A stretch of 64,000 nucleotides of DNA from Anaerolineales bacterium UBA6055 (GTDB taxonomy: Bacteria > Chloroflexota > Anaerolineae > Aggregatilineales > Phototrophicaceae), in assembly GCA_002428985.1 (NCBI GenBank), contig DIYL01000026.1:62001-126000 (forward strand), in the 5' to 3' direction. The notes beneath the pieces were generated by a model. It saw only the letters and a list, made by a program, of their open reading frames with translations, was not told the origin of the DNA and made no database searches. The position numbers and the translations under genes were made by a program. Position 1 is the stretch's first letter; each line of letters starts with the position of its first letter. Positions 18,104-26,678 of the stretch are shown here, piece after piece.

Positions 18104-18742
18104 ATGAGAATACCCAAGAGCCGTATTCCCAAACAAATACCAGGATACAAGTATGGTCATTTTCCTTCCTGGAAAATGCAAAGGTCTTTAGTTCATCAGA
18201 CGGGGCTAGAAGCAGATATGCTTGAATGGTTGGATTATCGTGCTGATATATCAGTAATAGTATCGCATCCTGATATTGATATTCCGTATATGTTTGAGGG
18301 GAAATGGTATAGATATGAACCCGATTTGTTTTGCATTGGAGATAAATACTGGTTTGTTGGTGAATGTAAGGCAAGAAAATACATAACGACACCCAAGAAC
18401 CAGACAAAAATTCAGAGCGCTATAACTTGGTGTCAAAAAAGAGATGGTCATTTTCATTTATTCACAGATGATTTATACAAAGATAATTTAGTAGTCAGTC
18501 TACGTTTATTGCGTCGCTATTCGCGTTATAAGGTTGATGAGCAACTGACAAAATTAATACATAGAGTTTTCTATGAGAGCCATAGCGACGGCTTACCTAT
18601 TTGGCAAATCGCTGAGAGCGCAAATTCCGATGATCCACGTTCTATTGTGCCATATATATATACGATGCTCTATCATCATCATTTATCTACAGATCTACGA
18701 AGTGAAAAAGTAAATATTAATTCAATTATCTATATAAACTAA
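18104..18742 (+). CDS. tnsA: TnsA-like transposon endonuclease
   Basis: 212 residues from ATG 18104, which has GGAG at six bases; the upstream ATG 18092 overlaps that site and is unlikely. PD-(D/E)XK features are visible: an early Glu (GLEADMLEWLDY), then RYEPDLF (Asp) and FVGECKARK (Glu-x-Lys). TnsA cuts the 5' ends of the element so that, with TnsB, it excises fully and moves by cut-and-paste. The C-terminal 70 residues (HTH-like, PIWQIAESA) probably contact TnsC. 16 bp separate it from tnsB. Confidence 0.85.
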   Translation: MRIPKSRIPKQIPGYKYGHFPSWKMQRSLVHQTGLEADMLEWLDYRADISVIVSHPDIDIPYMFEGKWYRYEPDLFCIGDKYWFVGECKARKYITTPKNQTKIQSAITWCQKRDGHFHLFTDDLYKDNLVVSLRLLRRYSRYKVDEQLTKLIHRVFYESHSDGLPIWQIAESANSDDPRSIVPYIYTMLYHHHLSTDLRSEKVNINSIIYIN

Positions 18743-18758
18743 CATACTGGATAACATA

Positions 18759-20795
18759 ATGCGTAGATTTCGATTTACTACAAATGCTATTTTCTACTGG
18801 AATGATAAAAAATTTAGAGTCGTTCGCTTACTGCCAGATAACAAGATAAATATTGAGAACATATCTACAACAGGTCTAGAAATCAAAAGTTTGCGGGAAT
18901 TAGTTAATCTCTACGTCTCTGGAGAAATAAAGCCGGATGGCCGATCTACGATTGAAGTTGAGAAAATCACTCAAATAGACTTTATGGAATGGGCGGACTA
19001 TACAGAAAAGCAACGTGCAGATGCAGAAAAGCGTTTGAACATTATTCTACCGTTTTTAGAATATCCAAAATATATAAGTACATCTGTCGAAGATTATGTA
19101 GCAGAGCTAAAAGAAACAGGACAGTTTAATGATGGTCCATTAAGTGTGGCTTCTGTATACAGATGGCTTAAAGACTATTTTTTGAGCGGTCATGATAAAA
19201 GATCCCTGATTATGGATTCACCTTCTAGAGGCGGTAAGGGTCAAGGGCGATTTGGTGAGACAGAAGATATTATTAACGCTGTTTTTCAAGATATGATTTT
19301 TTCGCGTAATGGATATAGTCTAAACGAGGTGCGTCCGAAACTACCATCAGGTAAAAGGTTATACATAGAAATTAAACAACGTGTTAGAGAAGAAAATGCG
19401 TGCCGTAGCGAAAATGAGAGTCTGAAAGCGCCTTGTAAACGTACGATCGAAAGACGTGTCAAACAATTAGATGAATTTGATCTCTGCGTTGCTCAATACG
19501 GCCTAGCAAAAGCAACGGCAAAATTTAAGCAATATGGTCAACTGCATGGTATTGAGTTTATGCAACGCGTTGAGTTTGACCATACAACATTAGATTTAAT
19601 TGCTATTGATGACGAAGATCTTCTCCCACTTGGACGACCGACATTAACAAAAATGAATGAGTTTACAACTAAGACCATCAACGGTGCACTCATATCTTGG
19701 GAAAAGAGTTATCAAACCGTCAAACAAACGTTATATAACAGCATTTTACCATCACCAAACTATCGTGAGTTATATGGTACAGATAACAATCTACTTGTTT
19801 ATGGTATGTTCGATCAGCTAATTGTAGATCAAGGTAAAGAGTTTATTGGAGGTGATTTAAAAGATAGTTGTGAATCGCTGGGAATTAATCTCAGAGTCTC
19901 AAATAAGCGTGATCCACAAAATAAAGGAAGTGCTGAAAGTGGATTTGATGTTCTAAATGATCTATGGCATGGATTAGATGGGACTACATTTTCAAATGTG
20001 CTGGAACGTGGCGACTATGATAGTGTAGGCAAATCAGCATTAATGTTGAGTGAAATAGAAGAAGTATTTTATACATACGTATGTGATATACACCCATACG
20101 AGCCACATGGATTTGATCGAATTATTCCTGCTAATGAATGGCAGAAACAAATTGATCTCGGGTATGTACCTGCACTACCATATGATCCAAGCGAACTATA
20201 CATTCTTCTAGGTCGCGTCGCATGGAAAACATTACAACATTATGGAATTGATAATAATAATTTACGCTATAACATTCTAGGGCATAACGAGTTATCCAAA
20301 CTCCGGAAAAAACTCGAAAAAAGGTATGGTAAAGGATCGCATCGTAAGAAGTCACTAAAAATCAAATGGCATCCTGACCACATGTATCACATTCATGTAT
20401 TCCATCCTTTTGAAAAGAAATATATTGAAGTCCCTGCGCTCAATCAAGAGTACGCACGCAAGGTGACATATTGGAAGCATAGAGTTGTAGTAGCGGAGGC
20501 TAGACGTAAAGAGGGTGAAGTTAACGATGAATCCCTCGCACAAGCATATCGTCGTATTCAGAACGTAATTAACGTGGCACGGAAGCGTCAAAAACTCGCT
20601 GCTCGCACTAAAGTAGGTCGCTGGAAGCACAAACCACCCAGTGCACCATCTACTCCTGTAACTTCCGATGAAGATTTACCTCTTCCTCAAACTAGCTCCC
20701 TCTTAAGAGATAAAGCTCAACTGGAAATTTATTCAGAATTAGATGAGGTAAACATTGATAATTTTGATATTGGACCTGATTTATCAGAGCTATAA
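18759..20795 (+). CDS. tnsB: TnsB-like DDE transposase
   Basis: 678 residues. The N-terminus is a small beta domain and HTH region, then a retroviral-integrase core with Asp274 (VEFDHTTLDLIA), Asp357 (LIVDQGKEFIGGD) and Glu393 (GSAESGFDVLND). The last two are 35 residues apart, the classic DD(35)E. A Mu/TnsB C-terminal beta-barrel follows (MYHIHVFHPFEKKYIEVPAL), then a basic tail ending in an acidic segment likely to bind TnsC. It binds the repeated sites at the ends and joins 3' ends to target DNA. Intact. Confidence 0.92.
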   Translation: MRRFRFTTNAIFYWNDKKFRVVRLLPDNKINIENISTTGLEIKSLRELVNLYVSGEIKPDGRSTIEVEKITQIDFMEWADYTEKQRADAEKRLNIILPFLEYPKYISTSVEDYVAELKETGQFNDGPLSVASVYRWLKDYFLSGHDKRSLIMDSPSRGGKGQGRFGETEDIINAVFQDMIFSRNGYSLNEVRPKLPSGKRLYIEIKQRVREENACRSENESLKAPCKRTIERRVKQLDEFDLCVAQYGLAKATAKFKQYGQLHGIEFMQRVEFDHTTLDLIAIDDEDLLPLGRPTLTKMNEFTTKTINGALISWEKSYQTVKQTLYNSILPSPNYRELYGTDNNLLVYGMFDQLIVDQGKEFIGGDLKDSCESLGINLRVSNKRDPQNKGSAESGFDVLNDLWHGLDGTTFSNVLERGDYDSVGKSALMLSEIEEVFYTYVCDIHPYEPHGFDRIIPANEWQKQIDLGYVPALPYDPSELYILLGRVAWKTLQHYGIDNNNLRYNILGHNELSKLRKKLEKRYGKGSHRKKSLKIKWHPDHMYHIHVFHPFEKKYIEVPALNQEYARKVTYWKHRVVVAEARRKEGEVNDESLAQAYRRIQNVINVARKRQKLAARTKVGRWKHKPPSAPSTPVTSDEDLPLPQTSSLLRDKAQLEIYSELDEVNIDNFDIGPDLSEL

Positions 20796-20857
20796 GGCAA
20801 AAGTATTTTGCACTTAGTTCAGTTACTTCATAAATTTAGATCTAAGGGATAGAAGTT

Positions 20858-21841
20858 ATGAAAAATATCGCTAAACCAACAAAGCTTATTCGTTATGAAA
20901 AATATAAAGAGGTCCAAGAAGAACTGAAGCTTTGCTACGAAGAAACCAGCATAACTGGAGAGCCTCATTGTGCCTCAATCGAAGCACCAACTGGAGGAGG
21001 AAAGACAACTTTACTTAAAGATACAGTAAATGAATTGGGTCTCAGTAAAGACGAATACTTATACATCGGTACACCAGATAATCCAACTCCGAAAAGTATC
21101 ATTTCAGCTGGACTTGAAACTATTGGAGATCCTGCGTTCGATAAAATTCGACATCTATGGGAAGGAAAATCAAGGTTAAAACGCTTTGTCATTGAAAAGG
21201 GCATTAAATTAGTTGTATGGGACGATTTCCAACATTTCGCTTCAGCTAGATACATGTCAATGGAAGAAGCCTCTGAATATTTGAAAACTTTCATAAAAGA
21301 TACTGGAGTAACTTGTTTTGTAACTGGAATCGAGGGTGAGATTGAAACGGTTCTAGACAGTAATTCTCAATTGTCTCGATTATTTGAAACTCGCGAAAGT
21401 GTAGGTGTATTTGCATGGGAATGGGGAGTTAGCAGTAATCCTGAAGTAAAAATGTGTCAACAATTCTTTGGAGCATTAGAGCTAACATTGGGTCTCCATT
21501 TTATGAAATGTAATGAAAAAAGCAAGAGAACGGAGTCATTGTCAAAATCCGACTCAAGGCAGGAACTGATTTATAGAATTATGTACTCTACTCAGGGTAT
21601 AACAGCTAATGTTGTTAATTTAGTGCGCCGTGCCTCAAGAGAAGCTAGTATCGCCAAAAGTCATACAATTGAATTAGAACATCTATCCAAGGCTTTTACA
21701 CAACGGATTGAAAAACACGTTAAGGATCGTTATAACCCTTTTGAGCTTCCACTTGATACTCATTTCGATTTGGGTCTAAAAGAGATTGATAATTTAGAAG
21801 CAGATAAACGTAAATTGAATGACGTGTTGTCTACAAAGTAA
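20858..21841 (+). CDS. tnsC: TnsC-like AAA+ transposition regulator
   Basis: 327 residues. Walker A is APTGGGKTTLL (Lys49) and Walker B is LVVWDDFQHF (Asp122-Asp123), followed by a sensor segment and a helical lid (TANVVNLVRRAS). The family forms ATP-dependent filaments or rings that pass the target choice from TnsD/TniQ to the TnsA-TnsB transposase. The length fits the shorter TnsC/TniB class. It sits 62 bp after tnsB. Confidence 0.9.
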   Translation: MKNIAKPTKLIRYEKYKEVQEELKLCYEETSITGEPHCASIEAPTGGGKTTLLKDTVNELGLSKDEYLYIGTPDNPTPKSIISAGLETIGDPAFDKIRHLWEGKSRLKRFVIEKGIKLVVWDDFQHFASARYMSMEEASEYLKTFIKDTGVTCFVTGIEGEIETVLDSNSQLSRLFETRESVGVFAWEWGVSSNPEVKMCQQFFGALELTLGLHFMKCNEKSKRTESLSKSDSRQELIYRIMYSTQGITANVVNLVRRASREASIAKSHTIELEHLSKAFTQRIEKHVKDRYNPFELPLDTHFDLGLKEIDNLEADKRKLNDVLSTK

Positions 21842-21912
21842 GTTCCAAAAATGAATTGTATTTGCTCAATCATTGCTGTGAAAACTAGTTTTATAGATTA
21901 TCGAGTGGAATT

Positions 21913-24126
21913 ATGAAACCTTCTCAGGTTGATTATTTTGATCCCAATTTCCGATTGGTGTTAAATGTTGAAAAGATACAAGAAGAAAGCTGGATGTGGT
22001 TTTTGAATCGTTCAGTGATCTATAACTATGAAGAACAGCCAACACTAGCCTTCAACTTATTGAAGGCATACTTTAAATCTTTCAACATAAAGGATTCTAT
22101 TCTTTTTCCGAGAACTTCTCAAGGAATACATGTATTAGCCAATTTTACACATATAAATGTAGATAGATTAATCTTATCAACACCTCACAAATTTGCACTA
22201 ATAACAAATAGTCCTTTAAAACCTACCCTAACTGTGAAATTGTCCAATAGTGATGAATATAATTTATGCCAGTTATCAAGAAAAGATATTGTACCCCTGC
22301 GATCTATCAAATTTTGTCCTCTTTGTATAAAAGCTGGACAGGTTCACAAAACAGAATGGATGCTAAGGGCTATCAAGATATGTTCAAAACATAAAGTAGC
22401 TTTGCAGGAAAAATGCTCTATTTGTGGAGTAGATATATCCGTCAAGTCTTTACTATCAAATATGTGTTCACAGTGTCAAAACTATCTCTTGCCTGATGAT
22501 TTAAACTATGCAGTTCTATCAGAGGAAGTAAGTAAAATGCAATCTTTAATTCGATCATGGTTTATTCCTGAAGCACATACACAATATTATGACATAATTA
22601 ATGTTGAAGCGAGCATTAAATATCTTTTGTGGAAATATGTATATAAAAGCTTACAAAATCCCAAAGTGTATGAAAAATTCGCTTATAGTATGAATTTCCC
22701 ACATGAAATTATACAAAATGAAAGTATGGACAATCTCAATAGAGAATCGTTAGCTGCTTACATTTTCGATGATTGGTCTAACAATTTTTCCTTGTATCTA
22801 GATGCGATTTTCAAAACAGGAATCGATGAAATAGGATATACATCCATCTCGCAAAACATGAAACCAATATATTCATTAATACTAAAATTGAGTGAACTGA
22901 ATGATGCCGAAGTAATTATGAAGCCTATAGATAAATATCTGCTTCACAGCTACGGAAAATCCTATAAAGTACAACATTCTGCATGGTTTAATAAAAGACA
23001 AATTCCCAAAGAGAATTTCTTATATTTGAGTACCAAAGAAGCTGCATCAAAGTTAGGAGTTACAAGTGTAACACTTATAAAACTTTCTGATTTAGGCATT
23101 ATTAATAAATATTATGGTAGCGATAAACGAATACGACTCTTGTTCGATAAAGCTGAAGTATCTGACTTGGCAGATAGCTGGGCTAGGACAATATCTTTGA
23201 GAGAAACTTCCAAAATTTTAGGTGTTTCAGCTAAAGCAGGAAGAGAGCTTCTATTGCGCCAGCTAATTGTCGCTGTACGTGGTGACACTGTAGATCAAAG
23301 TCAGGAGTGGCGTATCGATTTGGCATCAGTGCAAAAATTGAAAGTTAATATATGGCGACAAGTACGAACCGTCTCAACAACGCATGAAATTCAAGAGATA
23401 ATAGCTGCTAAAGTATCCATCAAAAATTTTGAAACCCAAGTTATTGATATTGTGTATGCTACAAAACTTATATCTATTGTTGGATACTCTATGATTGACC
23501 TGATCGAGTCAATTTATAATCAAAAGATAACTTGTTTCCTTTTGACGGAGAGTGATAAATTAATATCAAATCTTCTGTTCACGACGTATTCAATAGACGT
23601 GTTTATTATAATGGTTAAACGTCAAAATAATTGGGTCGATAGAGCATATATCGCTCGTTGTATGAATGTGAAAGTCTCAGTTGTATCTAAGTGGATTAAT
23701 TCGGGTCTGATAGTCAAGGCAGTAACATTTGTAAGTGCGGACTATTTTGACAAAAAGAAGGTAGATAAATTTGCTCGAGACCATATGTATTCTGATCGTG
23801 TGGCTGAAATTCTTGATTTGCATCAATTGACGGTTCAAAAATGGGCTAGAAAAGGAAGGCTTCACCCTGTGTCCGGACCAGATATTGACGGATGTCATCG
23901 TTATTTATTTAAGAGATCTGAGGTTAACTATTGGAAGAACAATACTTTTTATACCACACCTCAATTAGCAAAATTGTTAAAGTTGAGCCATAGTCAGATG
24001 TTGCAATGGATTCATCATAAAGTGGTTTTTCCGATTTCGGGTTCTGGAATAGATCAATTTCAGCATTACTTATTTGAACATAATCAGGAAATTGAGGACT
24101 TAATCTCAAAACGTAGTGACACATAA
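21913..24126 (+). CDS. tnsD: TniQ/TnsD-family target selector with a long C-terminal array of HTH domains
   Basis: 737 residues. The N-terminal TniQ part carries zinc ligands Cys135/Cys138 (FCPLC), Cys157/His160 (ICSKH), Cys168/Cys171 and Cys185/Cys188. From about residue 370 onward I count up to five excisionase/MerR-like HTH units. They begin near 371 (STKEAASKLGVTS), 428 (SLRETSKILGVSA), 573 (VDRAYIARCMNV), 625 (YSDRVAEILDLHQ) and 679 (TTPQLAKLLKLSH). TnsD proteins read a specific attachment site through their C-terminal region. Here the array is the likely reader of the gyrB 3' end, next to which the element sits. Intact, last gene of the operon. Confidence 0.85.
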   Translation: MKPSQVDYFDPNFRLVLNVEKIQEESWMWFLNRSVIYNYEEQPTLAFNLLKAYFKSFNIKDSILFPRTSQGIHVLANFTHINVDRLILSTPHKFALITNSPLKPTLTVKLSNSDEYNLCQLSRKDIVPLRSIKFCPLCIKAGQVHKTEWMLRAIKICSKHKVALQEKCSICGVDISVKSLLSNMCSQCQNYLLPDDLNYAVLSEEVSKMQSLIRSWFIPEAHTQYYDIINVEASIKYLLWKYVYKSLQNPKVYEKFAYSMNFPHEIIQNESMDNLNRESLAAYIFDDWSNNFSLYLDAIFKTGIDEIGYTSISQNMKPIYSLILKLSELNDAEVIMKPIDKYLLHSYGKSYKVQHSAWFNKRQIPKENFLYLSTKEAASKLGVTSVTLIKLSDLGIINKYYGSDKRIRLLFDKAEVSDLADSWARTISLRETSKILGVSAKAGRELLLRQLIVAVRGDTVDQSQEWRIDLASVQKLKVNIWRQVRTVSTTHEIQEIIAAKVSIKNFETQVIDIVYATKLISIVGYSMIDLIESIYNQKITCFLLTESDKLISNLLFTTYSIDVFIIMVKRQNNWVDRAYIARCMNVKVSVVSKWINSGLIVKAVTFVSADYFDKKKVDKFARDHMYSDRVAEILDLHQLTVQKWARKGRLHPVSGPDIDGCHRYLFKRSEVNYWKNNTFYTTPQLAKLLKLSHSQMLQWIHHKVVFPISGSGIDQFQHYLFEHNQEIEDLISKRSDT

Positions 24127-24166
24127 CGTCTTAAATGAGCAAAGTTCGCCTATTTCAAGTAAAACG

Positions 24167-24200
24167 AAGCGACCCTTCTATGATATATGGGTCGCTTTTT
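24167..24200 (+). terminator. Rho-independent terminator after tniQ
   Basis: AAGCGACCC and GGGTCGCTT, nine-base arms around a 13-base loop, followed by TTTT, 40 bp after the tniQ stop. Ends the tns transcript before the transposon end and gyrB. Confidence 0.85.
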
Positions 24201-24252
24201 GGTTTTTATGAACTTATGTAGAACTGATGACAGATAATTTTCTATTTAGTTC

Positions 24253-24340
24253 TTTGTCATATTTGAATGACGATTTTCATTAACTTTGTCGCGATTATCA
24301 ACATATTTGTCGCAAATCTCATTAACTTTGTCGCCATACA
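24253..24340 (+). repeat. Transposon right end with phased TnsB-type sites
   Basis: TTTGTCGC occurs at 24285-24292, 24306-24313 and 24327-24334, exactly 21 bp apart. Each is preceded by a related word (CATTAAC, CAACATA, CATTAAC). A weaker TTTGTCAT lies at 24253. The end reads ...CGCCATACA at 24340, giving the TGT/ACA terminus typical of Tn7-like elements. The adjoining TATTT (24341-24345) would be the 5-bp target duplication. Spacing of two helical turns places three TnsB molecules on one face. Confidence 0.8.
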
Positions 24341-24353
24341 TATTTCAACTATG

Positions 24354-26339
24354 CTAAATATCGAGGTTACGAACCTGTTTTGCATGCGTCTGAATAAAGC
24401 GACGGCGAGGTGGAACACTCGCACCCATTAGCATGTCAAATACCTTATCTGCATCAGCTGCATCTTCGATTGTCACCTGTAACAGAGTACGGGTTTCAGG
24501 ATCCATTGTCGTTTCCCATAACTGATCAGGATTCATCTCACCTAGACCTTTATAACGTTGAACAGCAACACGATCAGCATTTTTATATCCTTTAAGCTGA
24601 CGTTCGAGCAATTGCGCATCATTCATACCGGCTTGTGGGTAGACATATTCACGATTTTTACCACTCTTGAGCAAATAAATCGGCGGTTGAGCGATGTACA
24701 GATGCCCTTCCTGAATAATCTGTGGCATATGACGGAAGAAGAATGTCAACAATAGCGTACGGATATGACTACCATCAACATCAGCATCTGTCATGATAAT
24801 GACTCGACCATAGCGTAATTTACTGACATCCATTTCATCATGGATTCCAGTCCCTAATGCTGAAATCAATGACTTAATTTCGTTGTTGTCTAAAATTTTG
24901 TCGATCCGAGCACGCTCTGTATTCAAGATTTTACCGCGCAATGGCAATATCGCTTGGAAATGACGATCACGCCCTTGCTTCGCGCTACCACCTGCGGAGT
25001 CACCTTCAACAATGTAGATTTCGGCACTTTCACCGCGTTGTGAACAGTCCGCAAGTTTACCGGGCAATGTGCTACTTTCTAATAGACTTGGTCCACTACG
25101 TACCAGATCACGCGCTTTTTTCGCAGCCTCACGTGCGCGTTTGCTGGTCATACATTTGTCAATGATACGTCGTGCTTCTCGTGAATTCATTTCCAAAAAC
25201 TCATTGAAAGCTTCTGTCACGACTTGTGACACAGCACCTTGAACCTCGGGATTCAACAATTTAACCTTTGTTTGGCTTTCAAACTGCGGATCAGGATGTT
25301 TTACACTAACAATAGCTGTAAGTCCTTCTAAAGTGTCATTTCCTGAGAAATTGCCATCTTTATCCTTAAGGATACCCGCTTTTCTAGCATATCGATTTAT
25401 CACACCCGTGATAGCAGAACGTAAACCTGTGATATGTGTACCACCATCAGGCGTATTAATCGTATTCGTAAATGCCAACTCGGTCGTTGTAGAAGCATCT
25501 GAATATTGGAATGCAACTTCCACACCAATCGAATATTTATCACCCTTACGAGTCTCAAATTCTGTATCACGCTCAGCATGAATCGTATCATGAATCGGCT
25601 TCCGGTTACGATTTAAATATCGGACAAACGATTTGAGACCGCCATCAAAATAGAATGTAACTTCTTTCGGGATCGGTTTAACGCGTTCATCACGCAATGT
25701 AATTGTCACTTTACGAGTCACAAACGCCATTTCGCGAAAACGCGTCATCAGTGTATTGAAGCTAAATTCATTCTCATCCATAACATCAAAATCAGGGACA
25801 AATGAAATAACAGTACCGGTATCTTCACCGTCTTCTAGAGGACGAATCTTCTCAACCTCAGTTTGCGCTCGTCCAATGGAATATCGTTGTTCCCAAACAT
25901 GACCATCACGATAAATCGTCGCGGTCAAATCTGATGACAACGCATTCACTGCAGATACACCAACACCATGCAAACCACCACTAACAGTGTAAGCATCGTT
26001 ATCGAACTTACCACCAGCACCGACTTTTGTCATGACAACTTCAAGAGCAGAAATTCCGCTCGAATGCATACCAACAGGGATACCAACACCATTATCAGCA
26101 ATTGTGGCATAGTTATCATCATGCAATGTGACAAAAATCCGATCACAACGCCCAGCAAGTGCCTCATCAATTGAGTTGTCCACTACCTCGTATATGAGAT
26201 GGTGCAATGCGCGTACATCTGTCCCCCCCACATACATACCGGGGCGCAGACGTATATGCTCTAAGGGATCTAACTCCTGAATATTCGATTCATCATATTT
26301 TCTCTCATTTTCTGCAATGACTTGTTTATCCTTCGCCAT
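24354..26339 (-). CDS. gyrB: DNA gyrase subunit B
   Basis: 661 residues, the usual length. GHKL ATPase (EVVDNSIDEALAG, DNGVGIPVG, GGLHGVGVSAVNAL), transducer domain, then Toprim with EGDSAGGSAKQGRD, the DxD motif TDADVDGSHIRTLLL and the conserved end ...QVRNLDI. The QGRD and LPLRGKILN wording favours GyrB over ParE. It supplies ATP-driven negative supercoiling with GyrA, which is not in the window. ATG preceded by AGGAG. Its conserved 3' end is the apparent attachment site for the Tn7-like element, inserted just beyond the stop. Confidence 0.95.
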   Translation of the reverse strand: MAKDKQVIAENERKYDESNIQELDPLEHIRLRPGMYVGGTDVRALHHLIYEVVDNSIDEALAGRCDRIFVTLHDDNYATIADNGVGIPVGMHSSGISALEVVMTKVGAGGKFDNDAYTVSGGLHGVGVSAVNALSSDLTATIYRDGHVWEQRYSIGRAQTEVEKIRPLEDGEDTGTVISFVPDFDVMDENEFSFNTLMTRFREMAFVTRKVTITLRDERVKPIPKEVTFYFDGGLKSFVRYLNRNRKPIHDTIHAERDTEFETRKGDKYSIGVEVAFQYSDASTTTELAFTNTINTPDGGTHITGLRSAITGVINRYARKAGILKDKDGNFSGNDTLEGLTAIVSVKHPDPQFESQTKVKLLNPEVQGAVSQVVTEAFNEFLEMNSREARRIIDKCMTSKRAREAAKKARDLVRSGPSLLESSTLPGKLADCSQRGESAEIYIVEGDSAGGSAKQGRDRHFQAILPLRGKILNTERARIDKILDNNEIKSLISALGTGIHDEMDVSKLRYGRVIIMTDADVDGSHIRTLLLTFFFRHMPQIIQEGHLYIAQPPIYLLKSGKNREYVYPQAGMNDAQLLERQLKGYKNADRVAVQRYKGLGEMNPDQLWETTMDPETRTLLQVTIEDAADADKVFDMLMGASVPPRRRFIQTHAKQVRNLDI

Positions 26340-26462
26340 GTCATCTCCTCACGACCAAGTTTAGGAATTCCACAATTCAATTTTAGTTATTTCAATTGAG
26401 TGATTACGGAGTGTATTCCTACTATACGTTTTACGAGTAAAAAACAACGTTTGTCTTCATTA

Positions 26463-26491
26463 ATTATACATCACTATGAAAAACGGCACAA
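26463..26491 (-). promoter_or_regulatory. Probable gyrB promoter
   Basis: Minus strand TTGTGC (26491-26486), 17-bp spacer, TATAAT (26468-26463). About 120 bp of leader before the ATG. The -10 is perfect and the -35 is partial. Confidence 0.5.
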
Positions 26492-26527
26492 TAGGGTCAA
26501 GGGAATAAATGTTCGATATATGCCCTA

Positions 26528-26556
26528 TTGACACATTCTGACCCCAATTTTACAAT
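26528..26556 (+). promoter_or_regulatory. Promoter of tRNA-Arg
   Basis: TTGACA (26528-26533), 17-bp spacer, TACAAT (26551-26556), near-consensus sigma-70-type. The start point would fall a few bases before the tRNA at 26571. Confidence 0.8.
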
Positions 26557-26570
26557 AAAATTACATAAAA

Positions 26571-26643
26571 GCCTCCGTAGCTCAGCGGATAGAGCAGTGG
26601 TCTTCTAAACCATTGGTCGCAGGTTCGAGTCCTGCCGGGGGCG
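26571..26643 (+). tRNA. tRNA-Arg (anticodon TCT)
   Basis: A full cloverleaf: acceptor GCCTCCG/CGGGGGC (one T-G pair), D arm GCTC/GAGC, anticodon stem GTGGT/ACCAT with loop CTTCTAA giving anticodon TCT (26604-26606), five-base variable loop and T arm GCAGG-TTCGAGT-CCTGC. Discriminator G; CCA is not encoded. Reads AGA codons. Confidence 0.95.
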
Positions 26644-26648
26644 AACAA

Positions 26649-26678
26649 AAAACCCGCTTTGAGCGGGCTTTGTTTTTT
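26649..26678. terminator. Bidirectional terminator between tRNA-Arg and the BTAD gene
   Basis: CCCGCT-TTG-AGCGGG with A-rich flank on the left and T-rich flank on the right, so it works for the tRNA (+) and for the convergent regulator gene (-). Confidence 0.8.

Larger units (their letters stand above)
18104..24340 (+). mobile_element. Tn7-like transposon core with right end abutting gyrB
   Basis: Four collinear genes in the order tnsA, tnsB, tnsC, tniQ/tnsD, then a terminator, then a right end with phased TnsB-type sites ending in ACA at 24340. The left end was not located, so the coordinates give the minimum extent. The element probably reaches further left and includes some of the genes upstream of tnsA. 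The right end is 13 nt from the gyrB stop codon, the arrangement expected of TnsD/TniQ-directed insertion beside a conserved gene. No Cas gene, CRISPR array or tnsE is seen. Confidence 0.85.

Noticed and set aside
17764..24353. CRISPR array or Cas genes associated with the Tn7-like element (CAST)
   Set aside because: No array of direct repeats with unique spacers is visible around the tns genes, and no Cas12k, Cas6, Cas7 or Cas8-like frame is present. Targeting is better explained by the large TniQ.
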